Notes: generated from the letters alone by a model not told the origin. DNA of 64,000 nucleotides from Chryseosolibacter sp036402115 (GCA_036402115.1 DASWTM010000144.1:18488-82487); one strand, 5' to 3'; positions 1-9,706 are shown, numbered from the stretch's first letter. Made by a program: numbers and translations.

Positions 1-391
1 CACCAGCACCTGCAATCAGACTTACCTTAAAGAACGCCAGATCGATCATGTGCAGTTTGAATCCGATCGGCACCTGAACGTATTGCATATTAATGCTGCG
101 CGTCCCTTCGTAACCGCCAACATTGTTGATGATGTTCATGTTTTGGCCGATGTTGATAAGCGAGGGTGTGATGACAAACCCGTAGCCCTGGTAGTCGACT
201 CCGTATGAAATACCAACAGGTGCGAGTTTGACCTGATAGCGCTGTTGATAACGAGAATCTCTATTAATCCCTGAGTCAAATGTATAAGGGGAAGTGATGC
301 CGGTGAGTACGCCCACTGAGATCTGCGTAGGCTGACCATTTAAAGAAGTAAAGCTACCGCAAATGAAAGAGACAAGAACAAAAAATCTCAT
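1..391 (-). CDS. Outer-membrane beta-barrel protein, N-terminal part (runs off the left edge)
   Basis: An open frame on the minus strand starts with ATG at 389-391 and stays open to base 1, giving about 130 residues. The N-terminus is a signal peptide (a hydrophobic stretch of about 12 residues after MRFF, ending near SLNGQ). After it come short alternating polar/hydrophobic segments rich in Gly, Tyr and Asn, such as GVLTGITSPYTFD and YEGTRSINMQYVQVPIGFKL. These are typical of the outer-membrane beta-barrel domain common in Bacteroidota, in which MQYVQVPIGFK marks a strand. The C-terminus is outside the window, so size and role cannot be judged. The protein is probably exported to the outer membrane. 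Confidence 0.7.
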   Translation of the reverse strand, partial: MRFFVLVSFICGSFTSLNGQPTQISVGVLTGITSPYTFDSGINRDSRYQQRYQVKLAPVGISYGVDYQGYGFVITPSLINIGQNMNIINNVGGYEGTRSINMQYVQVPIGFKLHMIDLAFFKVSLIAGAG

Positions 392-453
392 TGAGCGAGT
401 AATGGGGTTTACTCACGAAAATAGTAATTAATTGCAGAAAAAAGCCAGCTTGG

Positions 454-1161
454 TCAGGCCAGGTTATGATAAACGGTTTGCACGTCATCATCAGCCTCAA
501 GCAGTTCGATCAGCTTGAGCACTTCGTCCTGCTCCCCTTCATTCAATTCCTTTGTAGTAGTAGGGATATACTGGAGTTCTGAACTCTTTGCATCGAGGTG
601 TTTCGATTCCAGGAATTTTTGCATGTGGCCGAACTCGGTGAACTTGGTGTAAACGATGATTTCTTCTTCTCCTTTTTCGATGTCCTCAGCTCCGGCATCA
701 ATCAGGTCGAGCTCCAGTTCGTCAAGATTGAGTTTTGCAGGATCGAACTTGAAAACTCCTCTACGCTCGAACATAAAGACGACTGAACCCGAGTTGCCCA
801 TACTGCCACCGTTTTTGGCAAAGATCAATCGCACATTAGCAACGGTGCGGGTAGGGTTGTCGGTGGCGCACTCCACGATGATCGGCACGCCATGCGGCCC
901 ATACCCTTCATAGGTTACTTCCTGAAAATCTTTTTCATCCTTGCTTGACGCGCGCTTAATAGCCGCTTCTACACGGTCCTTGGGCATGTTCGCACCTTTC
1001 GCGTTCTGGATTGCCAGTCGCAACTTTGGATTGTTTTCCGGTAACGGGCCGCCTTGTTTTACCGCGATAGCGATGTCTTTTCCAATGCGAGTGAAGGCTT
1101 TGGCCATACGGTCAAAGCGAGCAAACATTTTATGCTTCCGTTTTTCGAATATGCGGCCCAT
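454..1161 (-). CDS. yebC: YebC/PmpR-family (TACO1-like) regulator
   Basis: A 235-residue protein of the YebC/TACO1 family, whose members bind DNA as regulators or help ribosomes translate proline-rich stretches. The family core is plain: FTRIGKDIAIAVKQGG, then AIQNAKGANMPKDRVEAAIKRA, the YEGYGPHGVPIIVECATDN segment and GGSMGNSGSVVFMFERRG. The start is placed at the ATG at 1161 because residues from MGRIFEKRKHK match the Bacteroidota form of the family, which begins with a basic stretch. The open frame continues 55 codons upstream, but those residues are unrelated to the family and overlap the end of the next gene. It is cytoplasmic and stands alone between two membrane-protein genes. Confidence 0.95.
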   Translation of the reverse strand: MGRIFEKRKHKMFARFDRMAKAFTRIGKDIAIAVKQGGPLPENNPKLRLAIQNAKGANMPKDRVEAAIKRASSKDEKDFQEVTYEGYGPHGVPIIVECATDNPTRTVANVRLIFAKNGGSMGNSGSVVFMFERRGVFKFDPAKLNLDELELDLIDAGAEDIEKGEEEIIVYTKFTEFGHMQKFLESKHLDAKSSELQYIPTTTKELNEGEQDEVLKLIELLEADDDVQTVYHNLA

Positions 1162-1234
1162 AGTGCAAGGTTTTACGGGCCGCAAAATAATAGCGTTCGC
1201 GCAAAACGCAAAGCCCAAAGGGTAGAAGTTGCTG

Positions 1235-2431
1235 TTACTTCGCAGGTTGCGCGGCCATCGAGGCTCTTTTTGCCTTCTCCCAAACCACTGACTGCTGACC
1301 TTTATGGTATCGCATGAATCCCGCATACACTGCGAGGTTCATCACGGCAAAGTAGTACGGCACGAAGAAACCTTTAATAGAAATTTCCCGGTCGCGCAAA
1401 GCATAGCCAACGGCAGCCAGCGTATAAAACAACACTTGTCCGGCCAGGATAAGCGTGTAAATCCACGAGCCCTGCAAGGCTAACCAAACATTACTGATGA
1501 ACACCAGCGGAAGGAATAGCGGTGCGAGCGTCCAGCGTAGAACCCTGTGGGAGATGTATTGAAAGCTCAGGATGCGGTACTTAAACGGATTGAGCACATA
1601 ACTCAGCTTAGCGATCGCCTGAAAACCTCCTGCGCAAATTCTCACCTTTCGCTTCCATTCTTCATTCACGTTAGCGGATGCCGTTTCCATTGCATACGCA
1701 TCGGGCTCATACATGAACCGATAGCCTGACGCTGCGATTTTCATCGACAAATAGAAATCTTCGATGATGATGTTTTCAGCTGGCTCTTGATAGAGTTTCG
1801 TGCGTACCGAGAACAATTCTCCGGCTGCACCAACGATCGAGTACACTTCGGCATCTTTTCTCTTCAGAAAGGACTCGTACTTCCAGTAGAGTCCTTCTCC
1901 TGCACCGGAGGCGTTGTCTTCTGCTTTTTTAAAAATTCTTTTTTCACCCGCGACACCGCCTACCGTTGGATCCTGATAATGTCGCACAATGTTGCGAAGA
2001 GCTTTCTTATTAAGGATCGTATTGGCATCGGAGAAAATTACAATTGGAGTGTTCACGGCTTTCATAACGCGATTGACTGCATGAATCTTTCCTCTGCGCT
2101 GTGGCTCATGAAACAGCTTTACGGCATGAAATTTTTTTACAAGGTCTGGGGTACTATCCGTAGAGCCATCAGTCACGATAAAGATTGACATTTTGTTTTT
2201 AGGATAGTCGAGTTGCAATGTGTTTACAATTTTCTCCTCGATGTAGTTTTCTTCATTATATGCAGCGATCAGTACAGTTATTTCAGGTAAACGGTTGTCG
2301 GGTTGGTCGATCAACGTTGGGCGTCTGCGCTTTACCTTCGAGAGGATGTAGATCACAAAGCCATATCCCACATACGTGTAAAAAACAATGGCTAAGCCAA
2401 TCCAGAATACAGTTAGAACAAAAGTGGTCAT
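1235..2431 (-). CDS. Membrane glycosyltransferase, family GT2
   Basis: A 398-residue processive-type GT2 enzyme. It starts with a membrane helix (about residues 5-30), followed by the GT-A domain with ITVLIAAYNEENYIEEK (nucleotide binding), VTDGSTDSTPDL, the DxD-type metal site FSDANT and the acceptor motif region IIIEDFYLSMKIAASGYR, with RKVRICAGGF as the QxxRW-like motif. Three or four membrane helices close the protein (about 285-375). The layout resembles the poly-beta-1,6-GlcNAc/hyaluronan synthase group, so it probably adds or polymerises sugars on the cytoplasmic face of the inner membrane. The substrate cannot be read from the sequence. The gene is divergent from the large adhesin gene, with 57 bp between them. 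Confidence 0.88.
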   Translation of the reverse strand: MTTFVLTVFWIGLAIVFYTYVGYGFVIYILSKVKRRRPTLIDQPDNRLPEITVLIAAYNEENYIEEKIVNTLQLDYPKNKMSIFIVTDGSTDSTPDLVKKFHAVKLFHEPQRRGKIHAVNRVMKAVNTPIVIFSDANTILNKKALRNIVRHYQDPTVGGVAGEKRIFKKAEDNASGAGEGLYWKYESFLKRKDAEVYSIVGAAGELFSVRTKLYQEPAENIIIEDFYLSMKIAASGYRFMYEPDAYAMETASANVNEEWKRKVRICAGGFQAIAKLSYVLNPFKYRILSFQYISHRVLRWTLAPLFLPLVFISNVWLALQGSWIYTLILAGQVLFYTLAAVGYALRDREISIKGFFVPYYFAVMNLAVYAGFMRYHKGQQSVVWEKAKRASMAAQPAK

Positions 2432-2488
2432 GACAAGATTGGTTTTGAACTGTGGAAAAAAAGTAACATCAATTTTTACGATTTATTT

Positions 2489-5400
2489 GTGAGTACTCTA
2501 TATAGTTCGTTTGTTGATTTGGAGCGTATCAAACGCTTTATGGTCTTGGTGTTCGGAATTTCATTTCTAACAATCTTATGCCATCAGCAACTTTCTGACA
2601 TCTTGCGATTCAGTGACTCAATTAAAAGGCAGGACCGAGGGATGGTTTTCGCTGTCCCAGGTGATGGAGAATCGTTTGTTGATGATAGAAAACCAAGAGC
2701 TAAAGACGACCAGATTACAACGCAGGAAGAAACCCCCACGCAATTCAATATCCTTCTTAACGATGAAGCGGATCGTGATGACGATGATGATGACGACAAC
2801 GAAGACACGATTGACCCAACTTCGATTGACCTGAATCCGGAGACCAGACCAGTTGACAATTCATTGACGACAGAGGCGGGCGTCTTCTCGGTCAATGATT
2901 CTGGTGATTTGAGGTTCGATCCATCCGAAAACTATTTTGGAAATTCACGGATCAGCTACACGGTCAGGAACTTTCGGGGAGAGGAGTCAAATCGGGCAAA
3001 CATCTCCGTTGCAGTTACTAACATTAATGATCCTCCCACCATTACCGGGCAAAACCCCGATCCGCTGCAGGTCGCAGAAGATGCTTCACTCACAGTTACT
3101 TTCGGGAATCTTGTTGTCTCTGATCCCGATAGCTCGTATCCAACTGGTTTTTCAATTTCTATCGGGTCGGGCTCGAACTATACTTCGAGTGGAAACGTGA
3201 TAACGCCTTCAGCGAACTATTCGGGTCCCCTTTCCATACCTGTGACGGTCAATGATGGAACTGCTTCGAGCAATGAGTTTATCTTACGTGTGAGCGTGAC
3301 CGCGGTCAACGATGTACCCGTAATCACAGCACAAAATCCGAATCCCATCACGGCAACTGAAGAGCAGGCATTTACAATCAGCGTCACGAACCTAACCATT
3401 AGCGATGCAGACGACACCTATCCCGGTGACTTCAGTCTACTTATTTCAAGTGGTGCTAATTATTCAGTCAGCGGAAATACTGTCACCCCAGCTCCCAATT
3501 ATCATGGCCAGCTGACCATCCCTGTAAATGTAAATGACGGAACAGACACGAGCGCACCGTTCAACGTACAGGTTCAAGTTGCCAATGTTAATGATGCTCC
3601 GCAGATCACAGGGCAAGTTCCGCTGACAACGGGAGAAGATCAGGCATTGACGTTGCAGTTTGATGACCTGGTCGTGCAAGATTCCGATAACGCTTACCCT
3701 ACCGGTTTTTCGATTAACGTTTCTGATGGTGATAATTATTCCGTCACCGGCACGACCATCACACCTGACCCGAATTTTACGGGGACACTCAATGTAACGG
3801 TAACCGTCAGTGATGGCGCGCTAACAAGTACTCCGTTTATCCTGAGTGTGTCCGTCTCCAATAGCAATGACACTCCGGTAATTACAGGGCAGAGCCCGTT
3901 GAGTGTTGACGAAGATAATTCCATCACGGTGACCCTTGCGCATCTCACGGTTACCGACCACGACAACACCTATCCAAACGATTTTACGCTTACGCTCAGC
4001 CCAGGCACTAATTATACGCTGTCAGGAACAACCATTATTCCCGCTCCCGACTTTTCCGGAACCTTGACTGTGCCTGCAGTTGTAAATGATGGACAAGCGA
4101 GCAGTGCCAGTTTTCCCTTGAGCATCACGGTGAATGCGATAAACGACCAGCCCGTCATTACTGGCCAGGCATCCCTCACTACTACTGAAAACACTCCGTT
4201 GACGCTCGCACTTTCCGATTTCACAGTAACCGATCCGGATAATAGTTATCCAACAGGTTTTGCCCTTGCTATCTCACCAGGCGCGAACTACAATGTTTCG
4301 GGTACAACAATTACTCCTGTAGCAGGTTTTAGCGGGACGCTTTCCGTAAATGTGTCAGTCAATGACGGAAGCACGCCAAGTGCAGCATACGCAGCATCGG
4401 TGACCGTCACTGCAGTTAACGATCCACCGGTTATTACGGGAAACAATCCGGTCAGCGTAGCGGAAGACAACTCCCTGACGATTCAATTAGCCAACCTTAT
4501 CGTCACGGACACTGACAACGCGTACCCTACCGGTTTTTCGCTGACCGTGTTACCTGGCTCCGACTATGTAGTCACCGGAAATACGGTCACCGCTTCAGCA
4601 AACTTTAACGGAACACTGTCTGTGGGAGTCTATGTCAATGATGGTACAGCCAGCAGCGCAACGTACGCGCTACCCGTCACGGTTTCTCCTGTTAATGACG
4701 CGCCTCAAATCACAGGGCAGCAATCCGTTGCCACTTCGGAGGATCAATCAATAACAATCGAGCTGTCTCATCTGCTTGTTACGGATCCGGACCACACCAG
4801 TTTTACGCTCACCGTTTTCCCCGGGGCCAATTACACGGTCTCCGGAAACACAGTTACACCAGCGATGGATTACCGCGGCATCCTATCCGTACCGGTCCAG
4901 GTAACTGATGGCGAATTGAGCAGCAACGTCTTTCAGCTTCAGGTGGCGGTGGCTGATGTGAATGATACACCCATCATTACAGGACAGACTCCATTGAGCA
5001 CCAATGAAGATACGCCTGTCAGTATTTCATTGGCGAACTTAATCGTGCTTGATCCGGACAACAACTATCCATCCGGGTTTACACTTGCGATTTCACCGGG
5101 CATGAATTACACCGTTGCCGGAAATACAATAACACCTGCAATGGATTTTAACGGCACACTTAACATTGGGGTCACCGTAAATGACGGCTCAAGTACGAGT
5201 GCCCCATTTGTTTTTCAGATTCAGGTAGGGGATGCCAATGACCCTCCTGTGATCACAGGTCAATCTCCGCTCAGTACGAGTGAGGAGACACCCCTTACCT
5301 TAAACCTTGGCAACCTTACGGTGACCGATCCTGACAACGCTTATCCAACAGGCTTCACCCTGCAGGTGGCCCCCGGAGAAAACTATACTGTTCAGGATGC

Positions 5401-7450
5401 AGTCGTTACTCCCGCACCGGACTTTGTCGGAACATTGACTGTGGCTGTTCGGGTGAACGATGGCGTAAATAATAGTCCGAATTTCAATTTGTCTATTCAG
5501 GTCAATGCAGTCAACGATGCACCTTCGTTCAATGCCATTGCAAATCAGTCTGTGCTGGAAAATGGAACACCTGCTGTTGTTCGCATCAGCGGTATTAGTA
5601 AAGGACCCGGTGAGGATGATCAGGAGCTGACATTCACGGCCCAATCAGGAAATACTGCAGTGATCAGCAATCCTACGATTACGTATAGCGGGGGGAGTTC
5701 TGCACGACTTACCTATTCCCTGCTACCCGATGCAAGTGGAGTTGTTACGATTACTGTGACAGCGGTTGATAATGGGCCTTCGGGAGCGCCACACGAGAAT
5801 ACCTACACGTCTACATTTCAGGTGAACGTTGTCGAAGTGAATAAAGCACCCACACTTGACGATCCTGCCGACCTGACGTTACCTGAGGACGCAGCCTTGA
5901 CCAGCGTGAATATTACCGGGATAACCTCGGGTGCAGGCGAAACACAGACACTTTCGTTGGAAGTGACCACGGACAAGCCTGCTTTATTCGAAACACTCGC
6001 GGTCGTCTACACCTCTCCGCAAGCTTCGGGAACTATACAAGTGAAGCCTGCGCCAAACGCCTTTGGTAGTGCAACTGTTACTGTTCGTGTTGTTGACAAC
6101 GGATCGAATACTGCACCGTCTATCAATTTTGTTCAGCAGACATTTACTATAACTGTCCAGCCGATTAATGACCTACCTGTATTCACATCGACACCGGTAA
6201 CCGTGGCGGCAGTCAATGAACGTTATGAATATCTTGTTGAATTTACGGATGTTGAAACGCCTAACCTGACCGTTGTAATTTCCAATAAACCCGGATGGGC
6301 TGCCCTTACTGCGGTAAGTGCAGGCAAGTTCCGTTTGGCAGGAACGCCTCCCTCCAGTGCGCAGGGACAAACTGCCATCACGTTGCAGATCATCGATGGT
6401 GGCGAAGTAGCCTCCCAGCAATTTACCTTGATTGTTAATAACAGGCCGTTGTCGAGTCCGGTGCAAGTCGAAACGACAGAAGATGTCGCGTATACATTCA
6501 AACTCTCAGATTTTACTTCCAGTTATTCCGATATCGACCAGCATCCACTTCATTCTGTTGTCGTGGTACAACTTCCCCCTAATGGAAAGCTGATAGTGGG
6601 GGATGGCATGATTAAGGCAAATGATACCATTGAAGCCGCCATCATCAATCAACTGCAATACATGCCGAATCCGAACTACGATAAGCCAGACGTTTTCTTT
6701 TGGAAAGCTTTTGACGGATATCATCTTAGTGCAGAGCAGGCAAGTGTTGATATAGCGATCCGCCCTGTCAACGATCCCCCGGTTATCACCGTGCCACAAG
6801 ATACCTTGCAATTCGATGTGACTGGAGAACCGCGTCTCATTGCGTCATTGTTTGATATTCAGGATCCAGACAACGATTCCCTTGCGAGTGCTGAAATCAT
6901 TATCACTGAAAATCACGATCCTCAATTTGACCAATTGATCTTGCAGGGGATGGGAAATGTGAGAGGTGTTTATGAACCTCAGTCGGGCAGGATTACCCTG
7001 AACGGCCTTGCACCCATTTCAGACTACAAGCAGGTAATGGCGAACATTCAATACAATTATCTGAATACACTCGATCCTGACCTTCGAATGAAAAAAATAT
7101 CATACACAGCAAGCGATGGCATGGTGGCCAGCGAACCTGCAGAAAGGCTGATCAATCTGACCTACACGTTTATTGAATTGGAGATTCCGTCCGGTTTCAC
7201 ACCGAATGGAGATGCTGCGAATGACCAGTGGATAATCACAAGGCCTGGAGGCCTCGATCAATTGCAGGGCGCCTCTATTAGAGTAATGAATAGGAGAGGC
7301 GTGGTGGTTTTCGAGTCAAAGGGGTTCGATAAGCCGTGGGATGGCACACTAAACGGTGAACCATTACCGGCAGACTCATACTATTTTTCAATTGACTTGA
7401 ATTTGCGTAGTAAAAAAACTTATAAAGGCGTTGTTACAATCTTACGTTAA
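2489..7450 (+). CDS. Giant T9SS-secreted adhesin with tandem cadherin-like repeats and CHU-type C-terminal domain
   Basis: A 1653-residue secreted protein. After a hydrophobic export segment (about residues 17-32) comes an acidic linker with seven Asp in a row (about 96-102) and a tandem-95-like module. Nine ~92-residue repeats follow (about 180-1010). Each starts near ITGQ.PL...ED and carries a TDPDN.YPTGF segment, a Ca-binding look typical of cadherin-like folds. Further Ig/cadherin-like domains fill 1010-1560. The last ~88 residues (SGFTPNGDAANDQW to the end) are the gliding-motility/CHU C-terminal domain that directs type B T9SS export and surface attachment. The GTG at 2489 keeps basic residues ahead of the export segment; TTG at 2519 or ATG at 2540 are alternatives. 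PorP/SprF follows after 2 bp. Confidence 0.9.
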   Translation: MSTLYSSFVDLERIKRFMVLVFGISFLTILCHQQLSDILRFSDSIKRQDRGMVFAVPGDGESFVDDRKPRAKDDQITTQEETPTQFNILLNDEADRDDDDDDDNEDTIDPTSIDLNPETRPVDNSLTTEAGVFSVNDSGDLRFDPSENYFGNSRISYTVRNFRGEESNRANISVAVTNINDPPTITGQNPDPLQVAEDASLTVTFGNLVVSDPDSSYPTGFSISIGSGSNYTSSGNVITPSANYSGPLSIPVTVNDGTASSNEFILRVSVTAVNDVPVITAQNPNPITATEEQAFTISVTNLTISDADDTYPGDFSLLISSGANYSVSGNTVTPAPNYHGQLTIPVNVNDGTDTSAPFNVQVQVANVNDAPQITGQVPLTTGEDQALTLQFDDLVVQDSDNAYPTGFSINVSDGDNYSVTGTTITPDPNFTGTLNVTVTVSDGALTSTPFILSVSVSNSNDTPVITGQSPLSVDEDNSITVTLAHLTVTDHDNTYPNDFTLTLSPGTNYTLSGTTIIPAPDFSGTLTVPAVVNDGQASSASFPLSITVNAINDQPVITGQASLTTTENTPLTLALSDFTVTDPDNSYPTGFALAISPGANYNVSGTTITPVAGFSGTLSVNVSVNDGSTPSAAYAASVTVTAVNDPPVITGNNPVSVAEDNSLTIQLANLIVTDTDNAYPTGFSLTVLPGSDYVVTGNTVTASANFNGTLSVGVYVNDGTASSATYALPVTVSPVNDAPQITGQQSVATSEDQSITIELSHLLVTDPDHTSFTLTVFPGANYTVSGNTVTPAMDYRGILSVPVQVTDGELSSNVFQLQVAVADVNDTPIITGQTPLSTNEDTPVSISLANLIVLDPDNNYPSGFTLAISPGMNYTVAGNTITPAMDFNGTLNIGVTVNDGSSTSAPFVFQIQVGDANDPPVITGQSPLSTSEETPLTLNLGNLTVTDPDNAYPTGFTLQVAPGENYTVQDAVVTPAPDFVGTLTVAVRVNDGVNNSPNFNLSIQVNAVNDAPSFNAIANQSVLENGTPAVVRISGISKGPGEDDQELTFTAQSGNTAVISNPTITYSGGSSARLTYSLLPDASGVVTITVTAVDNGPSGAPHENTYTSTFQVNVVEVNKAPTLDDPADLTLPEDAALTSVNITGITSGAGETQTLSLEVTTDKPALFETLAVVYTSPQASGTIQVKPAPNAFGSATVTVRVVDNGSNTAPSINFVQQTFTITVQPINDLPVFTSTPVTVAAVNERYEYLVEFTDVETPNLTVVISNKPGWAALTAVSAGKFRLAGTPPSSAQGQTAITLQIIDGGEVASQQFTLIVNNRPLSSPVQVETTEDVAYTFKLSDFTSSYSDIDQHPLHSVVVVQLPPNGKLIVGDGMIKANDTIEAAIINQLQYMPNPNYDKPDVFFWKAFDGYHLSAEQASVDIAIRPVNDPPVITVPQDTLQFDVTGEPRLIASLFDIQDPDNDSLASAEIIITENHDPQFDQLILQGMGNVRGVYEPQSGRITLNGLAPISDYKQVMANIQYNYLNTLDPDLRMKKISYTASDGMVASEPAERLINLTYTFIELEIPSGFTPNGDAANDQWIITRPGGLDQLQGASIRVMNRRGVVVFESKGFDKPWDGTLNGEPLPADSYYFSIDLNLRSKKTYKGVVTILR
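3025..5520 (+). repeat. Nine ~277-bp tandem coding repeats in the adhesin
   Basis: Nine in-frame repeats of about 92 codons each. They begin at successive ITGQ, ITAQ or ITGN motifs preceded by an N-D-x-P linker. The phrase for TDPDN.YPTGF recurs in nearly every unit (the seventh lacks YPTGF). Units differ at many synonymous and some amino-acid positions, so this is an old array rather than a recent exact expansion, but it remains a site where recombination could change repeat number. Confidence 0.88.
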
Positions 7451-7452
7451 TT

Positions 7453-8451
7453 ATGAAAATTAAAATTGCATTCGTGTGTTTGTTTGGTGTGGTGTCGATG
7501 ATCGCGAACGCGCAGTATATTCCCAACAATGCACAAGGCTATCAATTCATGTCGCTCTTTAATCCAGCGTTCAGTGGGGTTGAGAATTTTGACGAATTGA
7601 AATTTGGATATCGGTATCAATGGGCAGGTTTCGGTGCAGGGTCACCCAAGTTTGTTAATCTTGCCTTCCATAAACGCATCAAGCAGCCTCTTGACATGAC
7701 GTACAATTCTATGCGCGTGAGTGATTTTTCATCCGCCAACACAGCCAGGCTGCCACGCGGAAAACGTATGATCCATTCACTCGGTGCAAATTTGTTTCAG
7801 TCATCGATCGGGGTCATTAAAGGTGTTGGCGGAGCGCTAACCTATTCCGTCCATTATCCAATCACAAATTACACCAGACTGGCGTTTGGCGCTACAGGCC
7901 TGATTGAAAATCGCAAGCTTGACGTTAGTGAAGTGGTCGTTCGTGATCCTGACGAATTTTACAACTACCTGATGCGCAGCTCTACTTCTCAAACTGACTT
8001 AAACCTCCGTGTAGGCGCACTTGTGTATGGTGAGCGATATTATTTCGGAGCCAGTTACCTGCCTTTGGTAAATATCGCTTTGCAGGCGTCTGACCTTGCG
8101 ATGGAAGAGCCTTTTTACCGCGCTTCGTTTCAAGGAGGCCTTTCCTTTCCGGTGACATCCGAGGTGTCAATTAAGCCGAGTGTGCTGGGACTCCTTCAAA
8201 TGAATAACAATCTTGTAATGGATTACAACCTAAAAGCTATCGTCCAGAACAAAGTGATTGGAGGACTTTCCTATAGAAGTATTGAATCAATCGTTGTGCT
8301 GATGGGGTTTAACATCAATGAAACTTTTACAGCTACGTATTCATACGAGGCATCAGTAGGCCAATTCCGCAAATTTAATGACGGCAGTCATGAACTAGTA
8401 TTGACAGCAAGGTTCAACAACCTTAAAAAATTGAACACGTACCTATGGTAA
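7453..8451 (+). CDS. PorP/SprF-family type IX secretion outer-membrane protein
   Basis: A 332-residue protein with a signal peptide (cleavage after MIANAQ) followed by the family signature QYIPNNAQGYQFMSLFNPAFSGVENFDELKFGYRYQW, in which N-P-A-F/Y-x-G is diagnostic. The rest is a predicted outer-membrane beta barrel. PorP/SprF proteins are T9SS partners. SprF is needed to export the giant adhesin SprB, and type B (CHU-domain) substrates are generally encoded next to their own SprF. This gene starts 2 bp after the adhesin stop and overlaps the next gene by 7 bp. I infer that it is the dedicated export or anchoring partner of the 1653-residue protein. Confidence 0.92.
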   Translation: MKIKIAFVCLFGVVSMIANAQYIPNNAQGYQFMSLFNPAFSGVENFDELKFGYRYQWAGFGAGSPKFVNLAFHKRIKQPLDMTYNSMRVSDFSSANTARLPRGKRMIHSLGANLFQSSIGVIKGVGGALTYSVHYPITNYTRLAFGATGLIENRKLDVSEVVVRDPDEFYNYLMRSSTSQTDLNLRVGALVYGERYYFGASYLPLVNIALQASDLAMEEPFYRASFQGGLSFPVTSEVSIKPSVLGLLQMNNNLVMDYNLKAIVQNKVIGGLSYRSIESIVVLMGFNINETFTATYSYEASVGQFRKFNDGSHELVLTARFNNLKKLNTYLW

Positions 8452-9671
8452 AGAAGTGGTTGGGTGCCGCGTTTCTGGCATTTTATACATCAGTGTTATT
8501 TGCGCAGCAATTCGAGTTTAGTGAGGTAACAAAGTTGGGCGCTGGTATAAATTCCGGTGCTGAAGAAGCAATGCCGCTACTCTCCCCCGATGGAAAAAAA
8601 CTGTACTTCGCCCGTGCTCTTTCTGAGCAGAATGAGGGAGGGATGTATGGTGGACAGGATATATGGGTATCAGAGTTTGTGAACGGAACGTGGAATAAAG
8701 CAACGAACAGGTTGTCTATCAATAACAAAGACAACAATACAGTTGTCGGCATTGACAAGACGGGTAAGACGTTATTTTTCATGGATGGTTCCCATGGCAA
8801 GCGAATGAACGGAATCTACCTGACACAAATTCAGGGATCTCGCTTAAGCAAACCAGAACTGATTTCGATCCCCGGCATTGCGAATCTTGATTTTATCGGT
8901 TTCTATGTTTCGCCCGATCGCGATGTTATTTTTATTTCGATGAAGGCATCGGATTCGCGCGGTCAGGAGGACCTGTACTATACAATCAAAGATGCTGCAG
9001 GTTCATGGATGACTCCGCGCAATTTGGGTGCAACAGTAAATTCTACTGGATTTGAAATTGCACCGTTTCTATCGCCTGATAAAAAGCGTTTGTACTTCTC
9101 TAGTAATGGTCACTCAGGCATGGGCGATGCTGATATCTTTTACAGTGAACGTATCTATGAATCCTGGGAGACGTGGTCTGTTCCAGTAAATCTAGGTCCC
9201 GCCATTAACTCGAACAAATTTGATTCCTATTTCTCTATGTACGGGGATAGTATTGCCTTCTTCTCGAGCAACCGGGATGGCAAATATGCTGACGTCTATC
9301 AGGTAAAAGTTAGAGAAGCTAAGTCAATACTGGCGGATGGTCAACGCTATTTATCGCAAGAGGAATGGAATAATGTTATTGGCAAAGGTGTATCGGGCGC
9401 ATTTGCGTTTCCTCACAAATCAACGGTGCTGACGCCTGCGCAGAAAGAGCTTTTGTTTTACATCGTAAATAAAGTGATGCTCGAACGCGATTATCGTTTT
9501 CACCTTGTGGTTCAGGAGGAAGAGAACGCAACAAGTTCACAAGAACGATTGGCAGCTATTCAATCACACCTCAAGCAACTGGGCCTCGATGCTTCGCGGA
9601 TCAAGGTCGATCAGATCTTCGATGTCGAGAAGACACAGCGTGGCGTGGTGGAGTTAAGATTGTATAAGTAG
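8445..9671 (+). CDS. PD40 beta-propeller protein with OmpA-like C-terminus
   Basis: A 408-residue periplasmic or outer-membrane-associated protein. A signal peptide (MVKKWLGAAFLAFYTSVLFAQ) is followed by four or more PD40/WD40-like repeats with the recurrent pattern LSPDGKKLYFAR, VSPDRDVIFISM, LSPDKKRLYFSS and FFSSNRDGKYADVY (about residues 45-275). The last ~95 residues (from about 314) resemble the OmpA peptidoglycan-binding fold, with SQERLAAIQSHLKQLGLDASRI in the place of the usual R-x-x-x-V-x-x-x-L helix. Proteins of this architecture (PorE-like) tie the T9SS to peptidoglycan. It overlaps the PorP/SprF gene by 7 bp, so the three genes are one operon. Confidence 0.85.
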   Translation: MVKKWLGAAFLAFYTSVLFAQQFEFSEVTKLGAGINSGAEEAMPLLSPDGKKLYFARALSEQNEGGMYGGQDIWVSEFVNGTWNKATNRLSINNKDNNTVVGIDKTGKTLFFMDGSHGKRMNGIYLTQIQGSRLSKPELISIPGIANLDFIGFYVSPDRDVIFISMKASDSRGQEDLYYTIKDAAGSWMTPRNLGATVNSTGFEIAPFLSPDKKRLYFSSNGHSGMGDADIFYSERIYESWETWSVPVNLGPAINSNKFDSYFSMYGDSIAFFSSNRDGKYADVYQVKVREAKSILADGQRYLSQEEWNNVIGKGVSGAFAFPHKSTVLTPAQKELLFYIVNKVMLERDYRFHLVVQEEENATSSQERLAAIQSHLKQLGLDASRIKVDQIFDVEKTQRGVVELRLYK

Positions 9672-9706
9672 AACGCGCGCCTTAGCGTCTTCGCGGTAAA
9701 GCAATC

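Noticed and set aside
1162..1326. N-terminal extension of the YebC-family frame
   Set aside because: The 55 added residues do not resemble the family, include no recognised domain and overlap the end of the GT2 gene. The protein matches homologues from the ATG at 1161.
2776..2807. GATGAC-type trinucleotide run as a phase-variation tract
   Set aside because: It encodes an Asp run in a Ca-binding-like linker. The repeats are trinucleotides with mixed codons, so length change would not shift the frame and there is no sign of slippage.
2584..2895. Minus-strand open frame inside the adhesin gene
   Set aside because: It is a shadow frame of the acidic, Ser-rich-on-the-complement region. It has no start signal and its composition (long Ser runs) is explained by the Asp codons opposite.
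5300..5644. 114-residue minus-strand open frame in the adhesin repeats
   Set aside because: The sequence looks random and antisense to conserved coding repeats, so it is judged a chance frame.
9672..9706. Words of the type CGCCTTAGCGTCTTCGCGG between convergent genes as a repeat family
   Set aside because: Only one clear copy is present in this window and no hairpin forms, so neither repeat nor terminator can be supported from here.
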